Assembly: GCA_900542235.1 (NCBI GenBank)
Contig: UQNB01000021.1
Coordinates: 1-30,713 of the forward strand
Length of the DNA: 30,713 nucleotides
DNA from: an uncultured Collinsella sp.
GTDB taxonomy: Bacteria > Actinomycetota > Coriobacteriia > Coriobacteriales > Coriobacteriaceae
Reading direction: 5' to 3'
A program made the position numbers and the translations under genes. Below are positions 8,433 to 15,879 of this stretch, piece after piece (within the stretch, counting starts at the first letter, position 1; every line of letters starts with the position of its first letter). Below the pieces are notes generated by a model. It was given only the letters and a program-made list of their open reading frames with translations, did not search any database and was not told the origin of the DNA.

Positions 8433-9458
8433 TTAGCGCGCCGCGTACTCGAGCATGCGGTCGAGCGTTAGTTTGGCCTGGTCGGCAGCCTCGTCCGACA
8501 CGCCGATCTGCACCTCGCCCTCGCCCGTCTCCAGGCATCGCGCGAGCTTTTCGAGCGTGATGAGATCCATGTTGACGCAGGTGGGCTGCACCGCGGGGAA
8601 ATAGAACTTTTTGCCGGTGCCCTCGCAGCGGCGCTCGAGCTCGTAGAGCACACCGCGAACCGTCACGATGATGAACTCGCTCGCGTCCGACTCCTCGGCG
8701 TACTTGATGATACCGGCGGTGGAGCCGATGTAGTCGGCCTCGGCCAGCACGTCGGCTTTGCATTCGGGGTGCGCCAGCACGAGCGCGTCGGAGTGGGCCT
8801 CCTGCGCATCGACGATCTGCTCGACGGTGATGATGTGGTGGCGCGGGCAGTAGCCATTGTTGAGGATGACGTGCTTTTGCGGCACCTGCTCGGCTACGAA
8901 GCGGCCCAGGTTTTGATCGGGGATGAACAGAACGTGTTGCTGCGGCAGCTCGGACACAATCTTGACGGCGTTGGAGCTGGTGACGCACACGTCGCTCCAG
9001 CTCTTGATCTCGACCGTGGAGTTGACGTAGCAGACCACGGCAAGGTCGTCACCGTACTCGGCGCGCGCCGCGTCGACCGTCTCGCGCTTGACCATGTGAG
9101 CCATGGGGCAATCCGCGCCCGGCTCGGGCAGCAGCACGGTCTTAGTGGGATTGAGCAGCTTGGCGCTCTCGCCCATAAACTCCACGCCGCACAACACGAT
9201 GGTCTGCTGCGGTAGGCTCTTGGCGAGCTTTGCCAGGTAGAAGCTGTCGCCGACGTAATCGGCAACGGCTTGGACCTCGGGCGCCACATAGTAGTGCGCC
9301 AAAATCACCGCGTCACGTTGGGTTTTTAGTTGTTGAATGGCCTCGACGAGCTCTGCGGGCACCAGTGCCGCGCGCTCCGTTGCCGTCGTTGCCGATGCTA
9401 GGCCGGCCGCGATATCGCGTGCAAGCTCCGACGCATCCATGTTCGCGCTCTGTGCCAT
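8433..9458 (-). CDS. nadA: Quinolinate synthase A ([4Fe-4S])
   Basis: A 341-residue NadA that condenses iminoaspartate with dihydroxyacetone phosphate to quinolinate using an oxygen-sensitive [4Fe-4S] cluster. Signatures are ILAHYYVAPEVQ, VLCGVEFMGESAKLLNP, NGYCPRHH, HPECKADV and QPTCVNMDL. The cysteines at about 90, 204 and 294 match the spacing of the cluster ligands in the longer, Bacillus-type NadA. C233 in HPEC corresponds to an extra conserved cysteine. The ATG at 9458 follows GAGGGG at 5 bases. An adjacent upstream TTG is less likely. It is the first gene of the operon. Confidence 0.96.
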   Translation of the reverse strand: MAQSANMDASELARDIAAGLASATTATERAALVPAELVEAIQQLKTQRDAVILAHYYVAPEVQAVADYVGDSFYLAKLAKSLPQQTIVLCGVEFMGESAKLLNPTKTVLLPEPGADCPMAHMVKRETVDAARAEYGDDLAVVCYVNSTVEIKSWSDVCVTSSNAVKIVSELPQQHVLFIPDQNLGRFVAEQVPQKHVILNNGYCPRHHIITVEQIVDAQEAHSDALVLAHPECKADVLAEADYIGSTAGIIKYAEESDASEFIIVTVRGVLYELERRCEGTGKKFYFPAVQPTCVNMDLITLEKLARCLETGEGEVQIGVSDEAADQAKLTLDRMLEYAAR

Positions 9459-9493
9459 CAAGGCCCCTCTCTTTTGGCGAATCTTGGGGCTTT

Positions 9494-9543
9494 AGTATGA
9501 CACCTAGGTTTACAGCTGACAAGACAGCTGTAAACCTAGGTGT
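9494..9543 (-). promoter_or_regulatory. nadA promoter overlapped by a 19+19 bp palindrome, probable NiaR operator
   Basis: A perfect inverted repeat (9500-9518 with 9525-9543, 6-base spacer) starts 42 bases upstream of nadA. Its centre reads ACAGCTGTCTTGTCAGCTGT on the minus strand. From memory this resembles NiaR boxes, which contain a TGTCTTGACA-like core. The minus-strand -35 TTGTCA (9517-9522) lies in the palindrome centre, and CATACT (9494-9499) follows after 17 bases as -10, so repressor binding would block RNA polymerase. The niaR gene in the same operon supports the assignment. Confidence 0.75.
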
Positions 9544-9749
9544 AAAGTTGAAATAAAGATTCAATCATGTGGCAGGTCCATTTTCGAACTGACAAGCTGA
9601 GGATAGCCGAGCTCTCAATAGCGCAGAAGGCATCTTTCGCCACCGCAATACCGCTCGGCGCGAGTTGCACGACGTGGGGCGCAAATGGGACGCGTCTCCG
9701 TAAGCGGCGCGTGCCCGATGTGGCAAAATCGAACTACTGAGGGGGCCGA

Positions 9750-10472
9750 ATGCTCAAGATTATTGCCTGCGACGACGACGTCGCTTTTCTAGATAGACTG
9801 CACCGGATGATCGACCGTTGGTCGAGCGAGACGGGCACGGCGGTCGATGTTGCGTTCGTTACGCGCGGCGAGGACCTGCTGGCGCGCCATGCCACGTCGC
9901 GCGCCGACATCATCCTGCTCGACATGATCATGCCGCTCGTCAACGGCATGGACACCGCACGCGAATTGCGCCAGGCCGACACCGCTGTGCGCCTGGTGTT
10001 CCTTACCTCGTCGCCCGAGTTCGCCCTGGAGTCCTACGAGGTCCGTGCCTTCGACTATCTGCTCAAGCCCGTGGCCTACGAGCGCCTGGCGCAACTGCTC
10101 GACGAGCTTTCGAGCATGCGTCCGGCGGCAACCGACGAGCTCGTGATCAAAACGTCCTTTGGCTACCACGCCCTGCGCCTGTCCGACATCGAATATGCCG
10201 AGGCGCGCAATAAGCACGTGGTCTTCCATCTGCGCGACGGGCGCGATATCGAGGCACTCGAGTCGTTCCGCAGCGTCGAGGACCGTTTGGCGCAAAATGC
10301 CACCTTCTTTAAATGCCACCGTAGCTACCAGGTCAACTTGCGCAACATCGACCACTTCGATCGCACGGACATCGTCATGCGCTCCGGCGCGTGCATTCCG
10401 CTGTCGCGCAGCAGCAAACAGGGGTTCCAAGACGCCTACTTTGCGGTGCGCTTTGAGGGCGGGAGGCGCTGA
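9750..10472 (+). CDS. LytTR-family response regulator
   Basis: A 240-residue AgrA/VirR-type regulator. The receiver domain (about 1-120) has the acidic pocket CDDD (8-10), phosphoacceptor D58 in IILLDMIMP and K106 in DYLLKP. The LytTR DNA-binding domain (about 135-235) contains IEYAEARNKHVVFHL, FRSVEDRL, FKCHRSYQVNLRNI and IPLSRSSKQ. GAGGGGG precedes the ATG. The kinase gene overlaps its stop by one base (TGATG), so both are one operon. Its targets are unknown. No peptide-pheromone gene is visible nearby. Confidence 0.95.
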   Translation: MLKIIACDDDVAFLDRLHRMIDRWSSETGTAVDVAFVTRGEDLLARHATSRADIILLDMIMPLVNGMDTARELRQADTAVRLVFLTSSPEFALESYEVRAFDYLLKPVAYERLAQLLDELSSMRPAATDELVIKTSFGYHALRLSDIEYAEARNKHVVFHLRDGRDIEALESFRSVEDRLAQNATFFKCHRSYQVNLRNIDHFDRTDIVMRSGACIPLSRSSKQGFQDAYFAVRFEGGRR

Positions 10473-11749
10473 TGATCTCCTCGGTCGAAATGGCCCTTTG
10501 GGCAATCCACCACGCCACAACGCTACTCTTTGGCGTCTTTGCCTCGGCGGCGCTGTGCGGTATCGAAATCAATCGACGCCATGCACTCGAGTTGGTGGGG
10601 GTCGGAGCCGCAACCGGCGCTGCCTTTTCGATCGCCAATGTCGTTGGCGGAGAGCTTTTTGCCCGTCAGGTCTATCCGCTCGTCGTGCACCTGCCGCTTA
10701 CCGTCTACTTGTGTGCGCGCTACCGCCTGAGCCCGCTGCTCGCGGCATTGGGCGTCACCAGCGCCTATCTGAGCTGTCAGTTCAGCAATTGGATGGGTAT
10801 CGCCGCCTTTGCCGCAACCGATTCTCAAATCGCGTACTACTTGGCGCGCATTATCACCACGGTCGCCGTCTTTGCGATCCTGCTGCATTGGGCCGGCGAC
10901 ATTGGACCCCGCCTGGCGATTAAAAGCCCCACCGAGCTGGGCATCCTTTTAATCCTGCCGCTCGTCTATTACATCTTTGACTACGCCACCAACGTCTACA
11001 CCACGCTGTTCCACTCGGGCTCGGTGGTGACGGTTGAGTTTTTGGCCTTTGCGCTCTGTGCCTTCTATCTTATGTTTCTTGCCGTTTACCTGCGCGAATA
11101 CGAAGAAAAGGAAACCGCCGAGCGAGAGCGCTGGATGCTCGAAACCCGCGACAGCGCCGCCATTAAAGAGCTCGAGGCCTGGCGTCAATCTGGGCGCGAG
11201 CTGTCGATTCTTCGCCACGATATGCGCCACTTCCTACGCGGCCTGGCCGCTTTAATTGAGGAGGGCCACACCGACGAGGCGCTCAAACGCATCGACGAAC
11301 TCTGCGAAGCCGGCGACCGCACCGCCGTACGCCGCTTCTGTGCCAACGAGACCGTAAACATCGCGCTTTCGTCATTTAACTCGGATATCAATAGAAACGG
11401 CATTACCGCCAACCTGCGCGCCGCCGTACCCGAAACCGTCCACGTAGGTGACGCCGACCTGTTTAGCGTGCTCTCAAATGCCTTGGAAAACGCTATCACC
11501 GCCGCAAGCGCCGCACCCCAAGGAAAGCGATTCGTCGACTTTGACCTGCGATTAGAGGACGGCCAGCTGCTGCTGTTAGTTTCCAACACGTTTGACCGCG
11601 CGCCGCGCATGGTCGACGGCATGCCCGTGACCCGGCATGCGGGCCACGGCTTTGGCACCAAGAGCATCAAACTTGCCGTGGAGCGCATGAACGGCAACTG
11701 TCAGTTCCGCATTAACGGCGATCGGTTTGAGCTGCGCGCTGTGATGTAG
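10472..11749 (+). CDS. HPK10-like membrane sensor histidine kinase
   Basis: A 425-residue kinase. The first 205 or so residues form about six hydrophobic segments with short loops, so the sensor is the membrane domain itself, as in AgrC-type peptide sensors. A coiled linker (EEKETAERERWMLE) leads to the H-box LRHDMRHFLRGL (phospho-His near residue 248), N-box LFSVLSNALENAI and G-box GHGFGTKSI. The short ATPase domain is typical of HPK10 kinases paired with LytTR regulators. The signal is unknown. Confidence 0.93.
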   Translation: MISSVEMALWAIHHATTLLFGVFASAALCGIEINRRHALELVGVGAATGAAFSIANVVGGELFARQVYPLVVHLPLTVYLCARYRLSPLLAALGVTSAYLSCQFSNWMGIAAFAATDSQIAYYLARIITTVAVFAILLHWAGDIGPRLAIKSPTELGILLILPLVYYIFDYATNVYTTLFHSGSVVTVEFLAFALCAFYLMFLAVYLREYEEKETAERERWMLETRDSAAIKELEAWRQSGRELSILRHDMRHFLRGLAALIEEGHTDEALKRIDELCEAGDRTAVRRFCANETVNIALSSFNSDINRNGITANLRAAVPETVHVGDADLFSVLSNALENAITAASAAPQGKRFVDFDLRLEDGQLLLLVSNTFDRAPRMVDGMPVTRHAGHGFGTKSIKLAVERMNGNCQFRINGDRFELRAVM

Positions 11750-11823
11750 GGACGCGGGTGCGACGGATTTGCGTTCCGCGGGTACGGCTCGCCCGCTCGG
11801 GGTCGTTTGTCGACGCGGGCTCG

Positions 11824-12399
11824 CTACAGCGGAGCGGCCGCCGGAGTCAGCTGCTTGATGTAGGCCCACATGCGCTGCTTAGCGGCCTTGTCGGTGAGTG
11901 CCGCCTCAAAGCCGTCGAGCGCGAGCACGCGGCGGCCCTGCACATGGGCGACCAGGCCGGGCTTGAGCATGGCGGTGTCGAAGTCATCGATCGCCACGAG
12001 CATATCGGCGTAGGTCTCGCGCATGGCGTCAGCCGCGTTGTTGTCGAGCAGTAGCACCGCCTCGGGGTCCAAAGCCTCAAGCGCCTCACGGAACAGCTCG
12101 CACGGCAGAGTCTCGCCCACCTCGACCGCTCCGTCGCCCACGCCGGCGACGCTTGCCAGCACGCAAAAATCCTCGGGCGCGTAGCCGATGGCCCCAAGCG
12201 CCTTGCGCAACGCCGCGCCGTCCGCGCCGGCGGCGAGTTCGCCGCCTGAGCGCTCGGCCTCGTCCAAATCGCCTTTGACCAGCACGATCGGCGAGCACGC
12301 GTTGCCCGCGATACGCACGCCACGGACCGCAAGCGATGCGAGCTCCTGCTCGGCCGCCTGGGCGATGGCCTCTTTTTTCTGGCTTTGTGACGTGGACAT
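11824..12399 (-). CDS. Uncharacterised protein resembling a degenerate family-4 uracil-DNA glycosylase
   Basis: A 191-residue cytoplasmic protein. The block GELAAGADGAALRKALGAIG followed by YAPEDFCVLASV looks like the GRPFVGRAGxLLDxxLxxIGL...VYITN block of family-4 uracil-DNA glycosylases. LFREALEALDPEAVLLLDNNAA matches the 'PKxIVxLGxxAA' strand, and DKAAKQRMWAYIKQL matches the C-terminal helix. However, the GEAPG motif is replaced by VKGDLDEAE and the HPS motif by DGFEA, and no four-cysteine cluster set is present, so glycosylase activity is unlikely. This is an alignment by eye. The ATG at 12399 follows GGAG at 5 bases. It is divergent from thioredoxin. Confidence 0.55.
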   Translation of the reverse strand: MSTSQSQKKEAIAQAAEQELASLAVRGVRIAGNACSPIVLVKGDLDEAERSGGELAAGADGAALRKALGAIGYAPEDFCVLASVAGVGDGAVEVGETLPCELFREALEALDPEAVLLLDNNAADAMRETYADMLVAIDDFDTAMLKPGLVAHVQGRRVLALDGFEAALTDKAAKQRMWAYIKQLTPAAAPL

Positions 12400-12427
12400 G
12401 CGCTCTCCAATCGTTTGCGTGCCCACC

Positions 12428-12433
12428 ATTATA
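12428..12433 (-). promoter_or_regulatory. -10 box for the 11824-12399 gene
   Basis: A perfect TATAAT on the minus strand lies 28 bases before the start codon, giving a short leader. No convincing -35 box is seen at 17 bases. Confidence 0.5.
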
Positions 12434-12475
12434 TAAAAGAGCTGCCCGCGAGTGGTTGCTTTGCGGGCGGCTGGG

Positions 12476-12481
12476 TATAAG
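12476..12481 (+). promoter_or_regulatory. Candidate thioredoxin -10 box
   Basis: TATAAG lies 54 bases before the trxA start. The -35 position (TGGTTG, 12453-12458, 17-base spacing) is poor. Confidence 0.35.
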
Positions 12482-12535
12482 CACGGTCGTACTGAGTTTT
12501 ACGCGGCCGAACCGCGTCGCATTATGGAGGTCACC

Positions 12536-12856
12536 ATGGCTGACATTAATCAGATTACCCCCGAGAATTTCGATTCCGTCGTTAACGACAGCATGCCCGT
12601 GCTGGTCGATTTTTGGGCACCTTGGTGCGGCCCTTGTCGATCCCTCTCGCCCATCGTTGACGAGGTTGCCGATGAGCTGGCGGGCAAGCTTGCCGTTGCC
12701 AAGTGCAACGTCGACGACAACCAGGATCTGGCCATGAAGTATGGCGTCATGAGCATCCCCACGCTGATTGTGTTTAAGAACGGCGAGGAGATTGACCGCT
12801 CGGTTGGCGCTCTGCCCAAGGCGAGGCTGCAGGCGCTGCTGGAGAAGCATCTGTAA
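12536..12856 (+). CDS. trxA: Thioredoxin
   Basis: A 106-residue canonical thioredoxin, a cytoplasmic disulfide reductase. It has the active site FWAPWCGPC with cysteines C31 and C34, and the cis-proline loop MSIPTLIVFKNGEE. The ATG at 12536 is chosen because GGAGG (12526-12530) is at ideal distance. In-frame upstream starts would add an unrelated tail. It is followed by a terminator and is monocistronic. Confidence 0.97.
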   Translation: MADINQITPENFDSVVNDSMPVLVDFWAPWCGPCRSLSPIVDEVADELAGKLAVAKCNVDDNQDLAMKYGVMSIPTLIVFKNGEEIDRSVGALPKARLQALLEKHL

Positions 12857-12967
12857 TACGCTTGTTACTTACCCGCCGTCCATGAGCGCTTTTGCACCGC
12901 TCGCCGGACTGCCGGGTGCGGCGCGGACGACCACGGATAGTATGGTAGTCACAAACAGCCCCCAGTG

Positions 12968-13004
12968 AACGGGTGCGGGTCAGACGGACTCGCACCCGTT
13001 TTCT
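12968..13004 (+). terminator. Intrinsic terminator after trxA
   Basis: A 10-bp stem AACGGGTGCG (12968-12977) with 12991-13000, a 13-base loop, then TTCTTC. It lies 111 bases after trxA. The interval 12857-12967 shows no gene. Confidence 0.75.
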
Positions 13005-13034
13005 TCATTTGCCTAGCCTTTGCCACAAGTTTTG

Positions 13035-14066
13035 TTATGGATTTAAAAACTCAGATCCGATAGCACGTTCGTAAGACTGGATCGTTTCGGCATTTGCCCT
13101 CTCGATATCATTAAGCGGTGATGTCATCGCATCAAATTCCTCAGGCGAGTATATGCCTTCATACCAATCCTTATTGTCGAAATACTCTTGAATCTTCTCA
13201 TTCTTGAACTTGCGACCATGGCGTGCATATATTTCATTTCTTGCCAAGCAAAGCTCCCATGTGCTCATACCCATTTCTTTAATCTCCGCCTCGGTATAAC
13301 GCCGTGAGTCGCTTTCAGAAAGTAAGTAACCGTCTACCGTCGAACTTTTCGCATCACAGTAATAGGAAAAGCTATCCATAACCTTATGTGATTGATCATC
13401 AATAAATGACACGACAACCGTACGGCTATCACCCGAATCGCTACCGAGCGTCGATCGATATGCGAGCTTGCAAACTCCGTCCGAACCAACTACAACACTC
13501 CGGGGGTTAGTCGAAGCCTGCTCACCGTTCGTACCCGCTTCTTTCAGGGACCAATTCTCCGGATTCGACAACGCCTCTGTCGAAGAGCCGGTCACCTTGA
13601 CATTCACCACCATCTCTGGAAACCCGGCGGAGTTATTTGATACCACTGTTAATTCAGTTGCGCCTTCGTCGTCGGCCTCGTCCTTTTCATCTGAGTTTTC
13701 CGACTCAAACTCATCGGCGTCCGATTTATACATCGCATGCTGATAGGTTTGAGTGAATTCTGGTGATGAGTGCCCGCCCCCGAATCGATTCCAAACATAA
13801 AAGCCGCCAACAATGATGGCGGCCACCAGGCCAATTATCACGATTTTATTTGAATCGAATCCGCCAATTAGCCCAATTACTCTTTTACCTAGTTCGTTGC
13901 CAGAATCCTCCGCCTCTGCCCTCCCCTTCGCATTATCCTTGACATCGAATGGCATCCGCTCATTCTCTGTGGTCGACCGACCCACGTCAGAAGATACTTT
14001 CGCAGCACAAAAGGGGCAGTAAACTGTCCCCTCTTCTATCTCTGCGTTACATTTGGGACACTTCAC
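13035..14066 (-). CDS. Zinc-ribbon membrane protein with C-terminal YARHG domain
   Basis: A 343-residue protein starting MKCPKCNAEIEEGTVYCPFC, a four-cysteine zinc ribbon (C3, C6, C17, C20). A polar stretch, one transmembrane helix (about 74-92, KIVIIGLVAAIIVGGFYVW), an acidic Ser/Glu/Asp linker and a probable beta-rich extracytoplasmic region (about 145-255) follow. The C-terminus contains LARNEIYARHGRKF, the YARHG signature found in surface-exposed proteins. The GTG at 14066 is chosen because GGGGAG precedes it and the protein then begins as zinc-ribbon proteins usually do. A TTG five codons upstream is rejected. It is the last gene of the Hsp70/FtsK cluster, 23 bases after the amidase. Its biochemical role is unknown. 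Confidence 0.8.
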   Translation of the reverse strand: MKCPKCNAEIEEGTVYCPFCAAKVSSDVGRSTTENERMPFDVKDNAKGRAEAEDSGNELGKRVIGLIGGFDSNKIVIIGLVAAIIVGGFYVWNRFGGGHSSPEFTQTYQHAMYKSDADEFESENSDEKDEADDEGATELTVVSNNSAGFPEMVVNVKVTGSSTEALSNPENWSLKEAGTNGEQASTNPRSVVVGSDGVCKLAYRSTLGSDSGDSRTVVVSFIDDQSHKVMDSFSYYCDAKSSTVDGYLLSESDSRRYTEAEIKEMGMSTWELCLARNEIYARHGRKFKNEKIQEYFDNKDWYEGIYSPEEFDAMTSPLNDIERANAETIQSYERAIGSEFLNP

Positions 14067-14089
14067 TGTCTCCCCTTTCAACCTGTCTT

Positions 14090-14923
14090 TTAGCCATCAA
14101 CATGACGTCGATATTCTTGATAGTTCGACAGATATGATGAGAATTCCGCCGATGTATCCGAATTTCCCGTCCGCCACGCCTTGTGGTCGATAATCTGGCT
14201 CTTGAACCCGTAGTACTCATCGATATACGCAATTAGACCGTCGACAGCGATAAGCTGCTCTTCGGGGTAATCGCCCGATCCTCCAACATGGACCATCTCA
14301 ATCCCAACGGAATAAGAGTTCATGCCGTAATCGGGATAGCTTCCCCCTATCGGTAACGTTCCGACCTTGTCATCTCTCGAATCATCGATTGTTCCATACT
14401 GCTCGTTCTTCCCAGCATCGCCAAAACCGGCATGGTGCGCGATTTGATCGAGAGGCACACATTGAACGATCGACCCATCTTTTCCAACAACAAAATGAGC
14501 CGCTACCTTATTGCCGTTGGACTCCCACCAATCGATGACACTTTCAGGGGAAGAATCGCCCTCCGTATCGTGCAAAACGATGTACTTCTGAAACTCAGGA
14601 CCCTTAGGCCCATGCGCCAAGTCGGCGTAGTACCGTTCTTGAATGCTTGGCTGAAATTCCGAGCTCCCATCGATGGACGAAGAGCGAGATTCGTCTTGCT
14701 CTACAACCCCTGAAACCGTGTCAGCAACTCTCGCATTGCAGATATCAAGCATATCTCCAACACCATCTGCACAAGCCGCCAGCACGCAATTGCTTCCGCT
14801 GGATTTCACGACCTTTCTCACGCCAATACGACCAACCAGAACAATTCCCAAGCCGAACAAGAAAACGGCAAGCGCGGAGACGAGCCCCCGCGCCACCCAT
14901 AAACGCCTAGAGCGAGCTTGCAT
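14090..14923 (-). CDS. Membrane-anchored N-acetylmuramoyl-L-alanine amidase (Amidase_2)
   Basis: A 277-residue peptidoglycan amidase that would cut the MurNAc-L-Ala bond. One N-terminal hydrophobic helix (about 9-31) without a clear cleavage site suggests a signal anchor. The Amidase_2 domain (about 105-270) has YIVLHDTEG (zinc His), AHFVVGKDGSIVQCVPL, HHAGFGDAGKN, SVGIEMVH and IIDHKAW (second zinc His). The third metal-ligand region reads SDTSAEF instead of the usual DPG. The start at 14923 lies inside the preceding gene (17-base overlap) and has no strong ribosome site, so coupling is likely. An ATG at 14938 is an alternative. In this cluster it probably opens the wall for the neighbouring machine. 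Confidence 0.88.
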   Translation of the reverse strand: MQARSRRLWVARGLVSALAVFLFGLGIVLVGRIGVRKVVKSSGSNCVLAACADGVGDMLDICNARVADTVSGVVEQDESRSSSIDGSSEFQPSIQERYYADLAHGPKGPEFQKYIVLHDTEGDSSPESVIDWWESNGNKVAAHFVVGKDGSIVQCVPLDQIAHHAGFGDAGKNEQYGTIDDSRDDKVGTLPIGGSYPDYGMNSYSVGIEMVHVGGSGDYPEEQLIAVDGLIAYIDEYYGFKSQIIDHKAWRTGNSDTSAEFSSYLSNYQEYRRHVDG

Positions 14924-15170
14924 ACGTGCTGACCACATCGCATGCCGTACTGATAAGGCCACCCGCCTCGAGCAGCTTTGCCGCTGCCGCTCCAAGCTGC
15001 CCAACCGCCTCATTTTGAGCGGTCGAATTTGTTCCTTCCATTGCCGCGTTAAGCATGTCGTGCAGTGAATCGAGATCGTCCGCCACCGTGACGCACACAC
15101 CTCGCTGCGTCTCCATCTTCGACACCAACGCGTTCAGCTCTGCAACGAGCTGGCCGATGTTCTGACTCAT
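14907..15170 (-). CDS. Small helical protein of ESAT-6/WXG100 size
   Basis: An 87-residue, almost wholly helical protein with no signal peptide or transmembrane segment. Residues 1-45 and 50-87 could form a helical hairpin as in ESAT-6-like substrates. There is no WXG motif at the turn, so it is not a canonical WXG100 member. The size and the adjacent FtsK/SpoIIIE-type ATPase are what suggest the comparison. The ATG follows AAAGGA at good spacing and lies 18 bases after the upstream gene. It could be an exported substrate or a structural subunit. Confidence 0.7.
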   Translation of the reverse strand: MSQNIGQLVAELNALVSKMETQRGVCVTVADDLDSLHDMLNAAMEGTNSTAQNEAVGQLGAAAAKLLEAGGLISTACDVVSTYASSL

Positions 15171-15188
15171 TTCTGTTCCTTTCCGTTG

Positions 15189-15776
15189 TCACAGCAACCC
15201 AAATAGCACATTCGCAATAAGCGAAATTACCCCAATACAGCACGCGCATAGAACCGCCGCCTGAGAAAGGCAGCCGCCTTTCGACTCCTCGGCTTTAACG
15301 GGAAGAGGATCCGGCATCGCCTTCTCTTCTTCCACCAGAAGACGCTTCCGGTCAAGAGCCGCCCGTCGAGCATCCAGTGCATTTGAAGATCGCTGACTCA
15401 ACTCGTTCACAGACGTATCTTTTTCAATCATCTCGATATAGCAATCGATTTTCTTGATAAGCCCTGATAACGAAGAGGCAAGCTCGGCAGCGTCTTCATT
15501 CGACGCTATCGGTCTTACCATGTTCGGAAGCGCAGCGCCGACGTCCTTCGCGTGACTCCCCGCAAGTCGTTTAGACAATTGCGAAAAAGCCTCCTGTGCT
15601 TGATGCGCCAGGCGATCTATCTCCGCTTTCTTTTTGCCCGCCATGTTCCTCGCAGAGGTCGACTCCCGATCACAACGATCGCACTCCTGCTTAACAAGCT
15701 GGGCGGTCGACGCCTCCGATTTCAGAAATCGTTCTGCTTCGGACAGATACCTTTCGTACAAATCATCCCTGCTCAT
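15189..15776 (-). CDS. Tail-anchored coiled-coil protein
   Basis: A 195-residue protein not assigned to a family. Residues about 5-150 are helical and charged (ERYLSEAERFLKSEASTAQL, LDARRAALDRKRLLVEEEK) and probably form coiled coils. A Pro-rich linker (MPDPLPVKAEESK) leads to one C-terminal hydrophobic segment (about 175-195), so the protein is likely tail-anchored with its bulk in the cytoplasm. The ATG at 15776 is chosen because a strong GGAGGAGGGG lies just upstream. A 103-base gap separates it from the FtsK-like gene. It could be a membrane adaptor for the soluble ATPase. Confidence 0.8.
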   Translation of the reverse strand: MSRDDLYERYLSEAERFLKSEASTAQLVKQECDRCDRESTSARNMAGKKKAEIDRLAHQAQEAFSQLSKRLAGSHAKDVGAALPNMVRPIASNEDAAELASSLSGLIKKIDCYIEMIEKDTSVNELSQRSSNALDARRAALDRKRLLVEEEKAMPDPLPVKAEESKGGCLSQAAVLCACCIGVISLIANVLFGLL

Positions 15777-15829
15777 CGTCGCCCCTCCTCCATAATCGCG
15801 TTGCGACAAAGGGCATGAGCTTCATTGAG

Positions 15830-15839
15830 GGACGTCCCG
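15830..15839. repeat. GGGACGTCCC palindrome in the 15777-15879 gap
   Basis: A perfect 10-bp palindrome in the largest internal gap of the cluster shares its GGGAC/GTCCC core with the palindromes at 8395-8429 and the terminal repeats. It may be a decayed REP or chance. Confidence 0.3.
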
Positions 15840-15879
15840 AAGAAGCCTCCTTGTAAAGGACCCGGTTCTCTTGCCCGTT

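Noticed and set aside
8377..8988. N-terminal extension of NadB into nadA
   Set aside because: The extension overlaps NadA out of frame and gives a non-family, Arg-rich sequence. The GTG at 8376 has a proper ribosome site.
14907..15170. Calling the small helical protein a WXG100 family member
   Set aside because: No W-x-G at the expected turn and no C-terminal YxxxD/E signal is seen. Only the size and context are similar.
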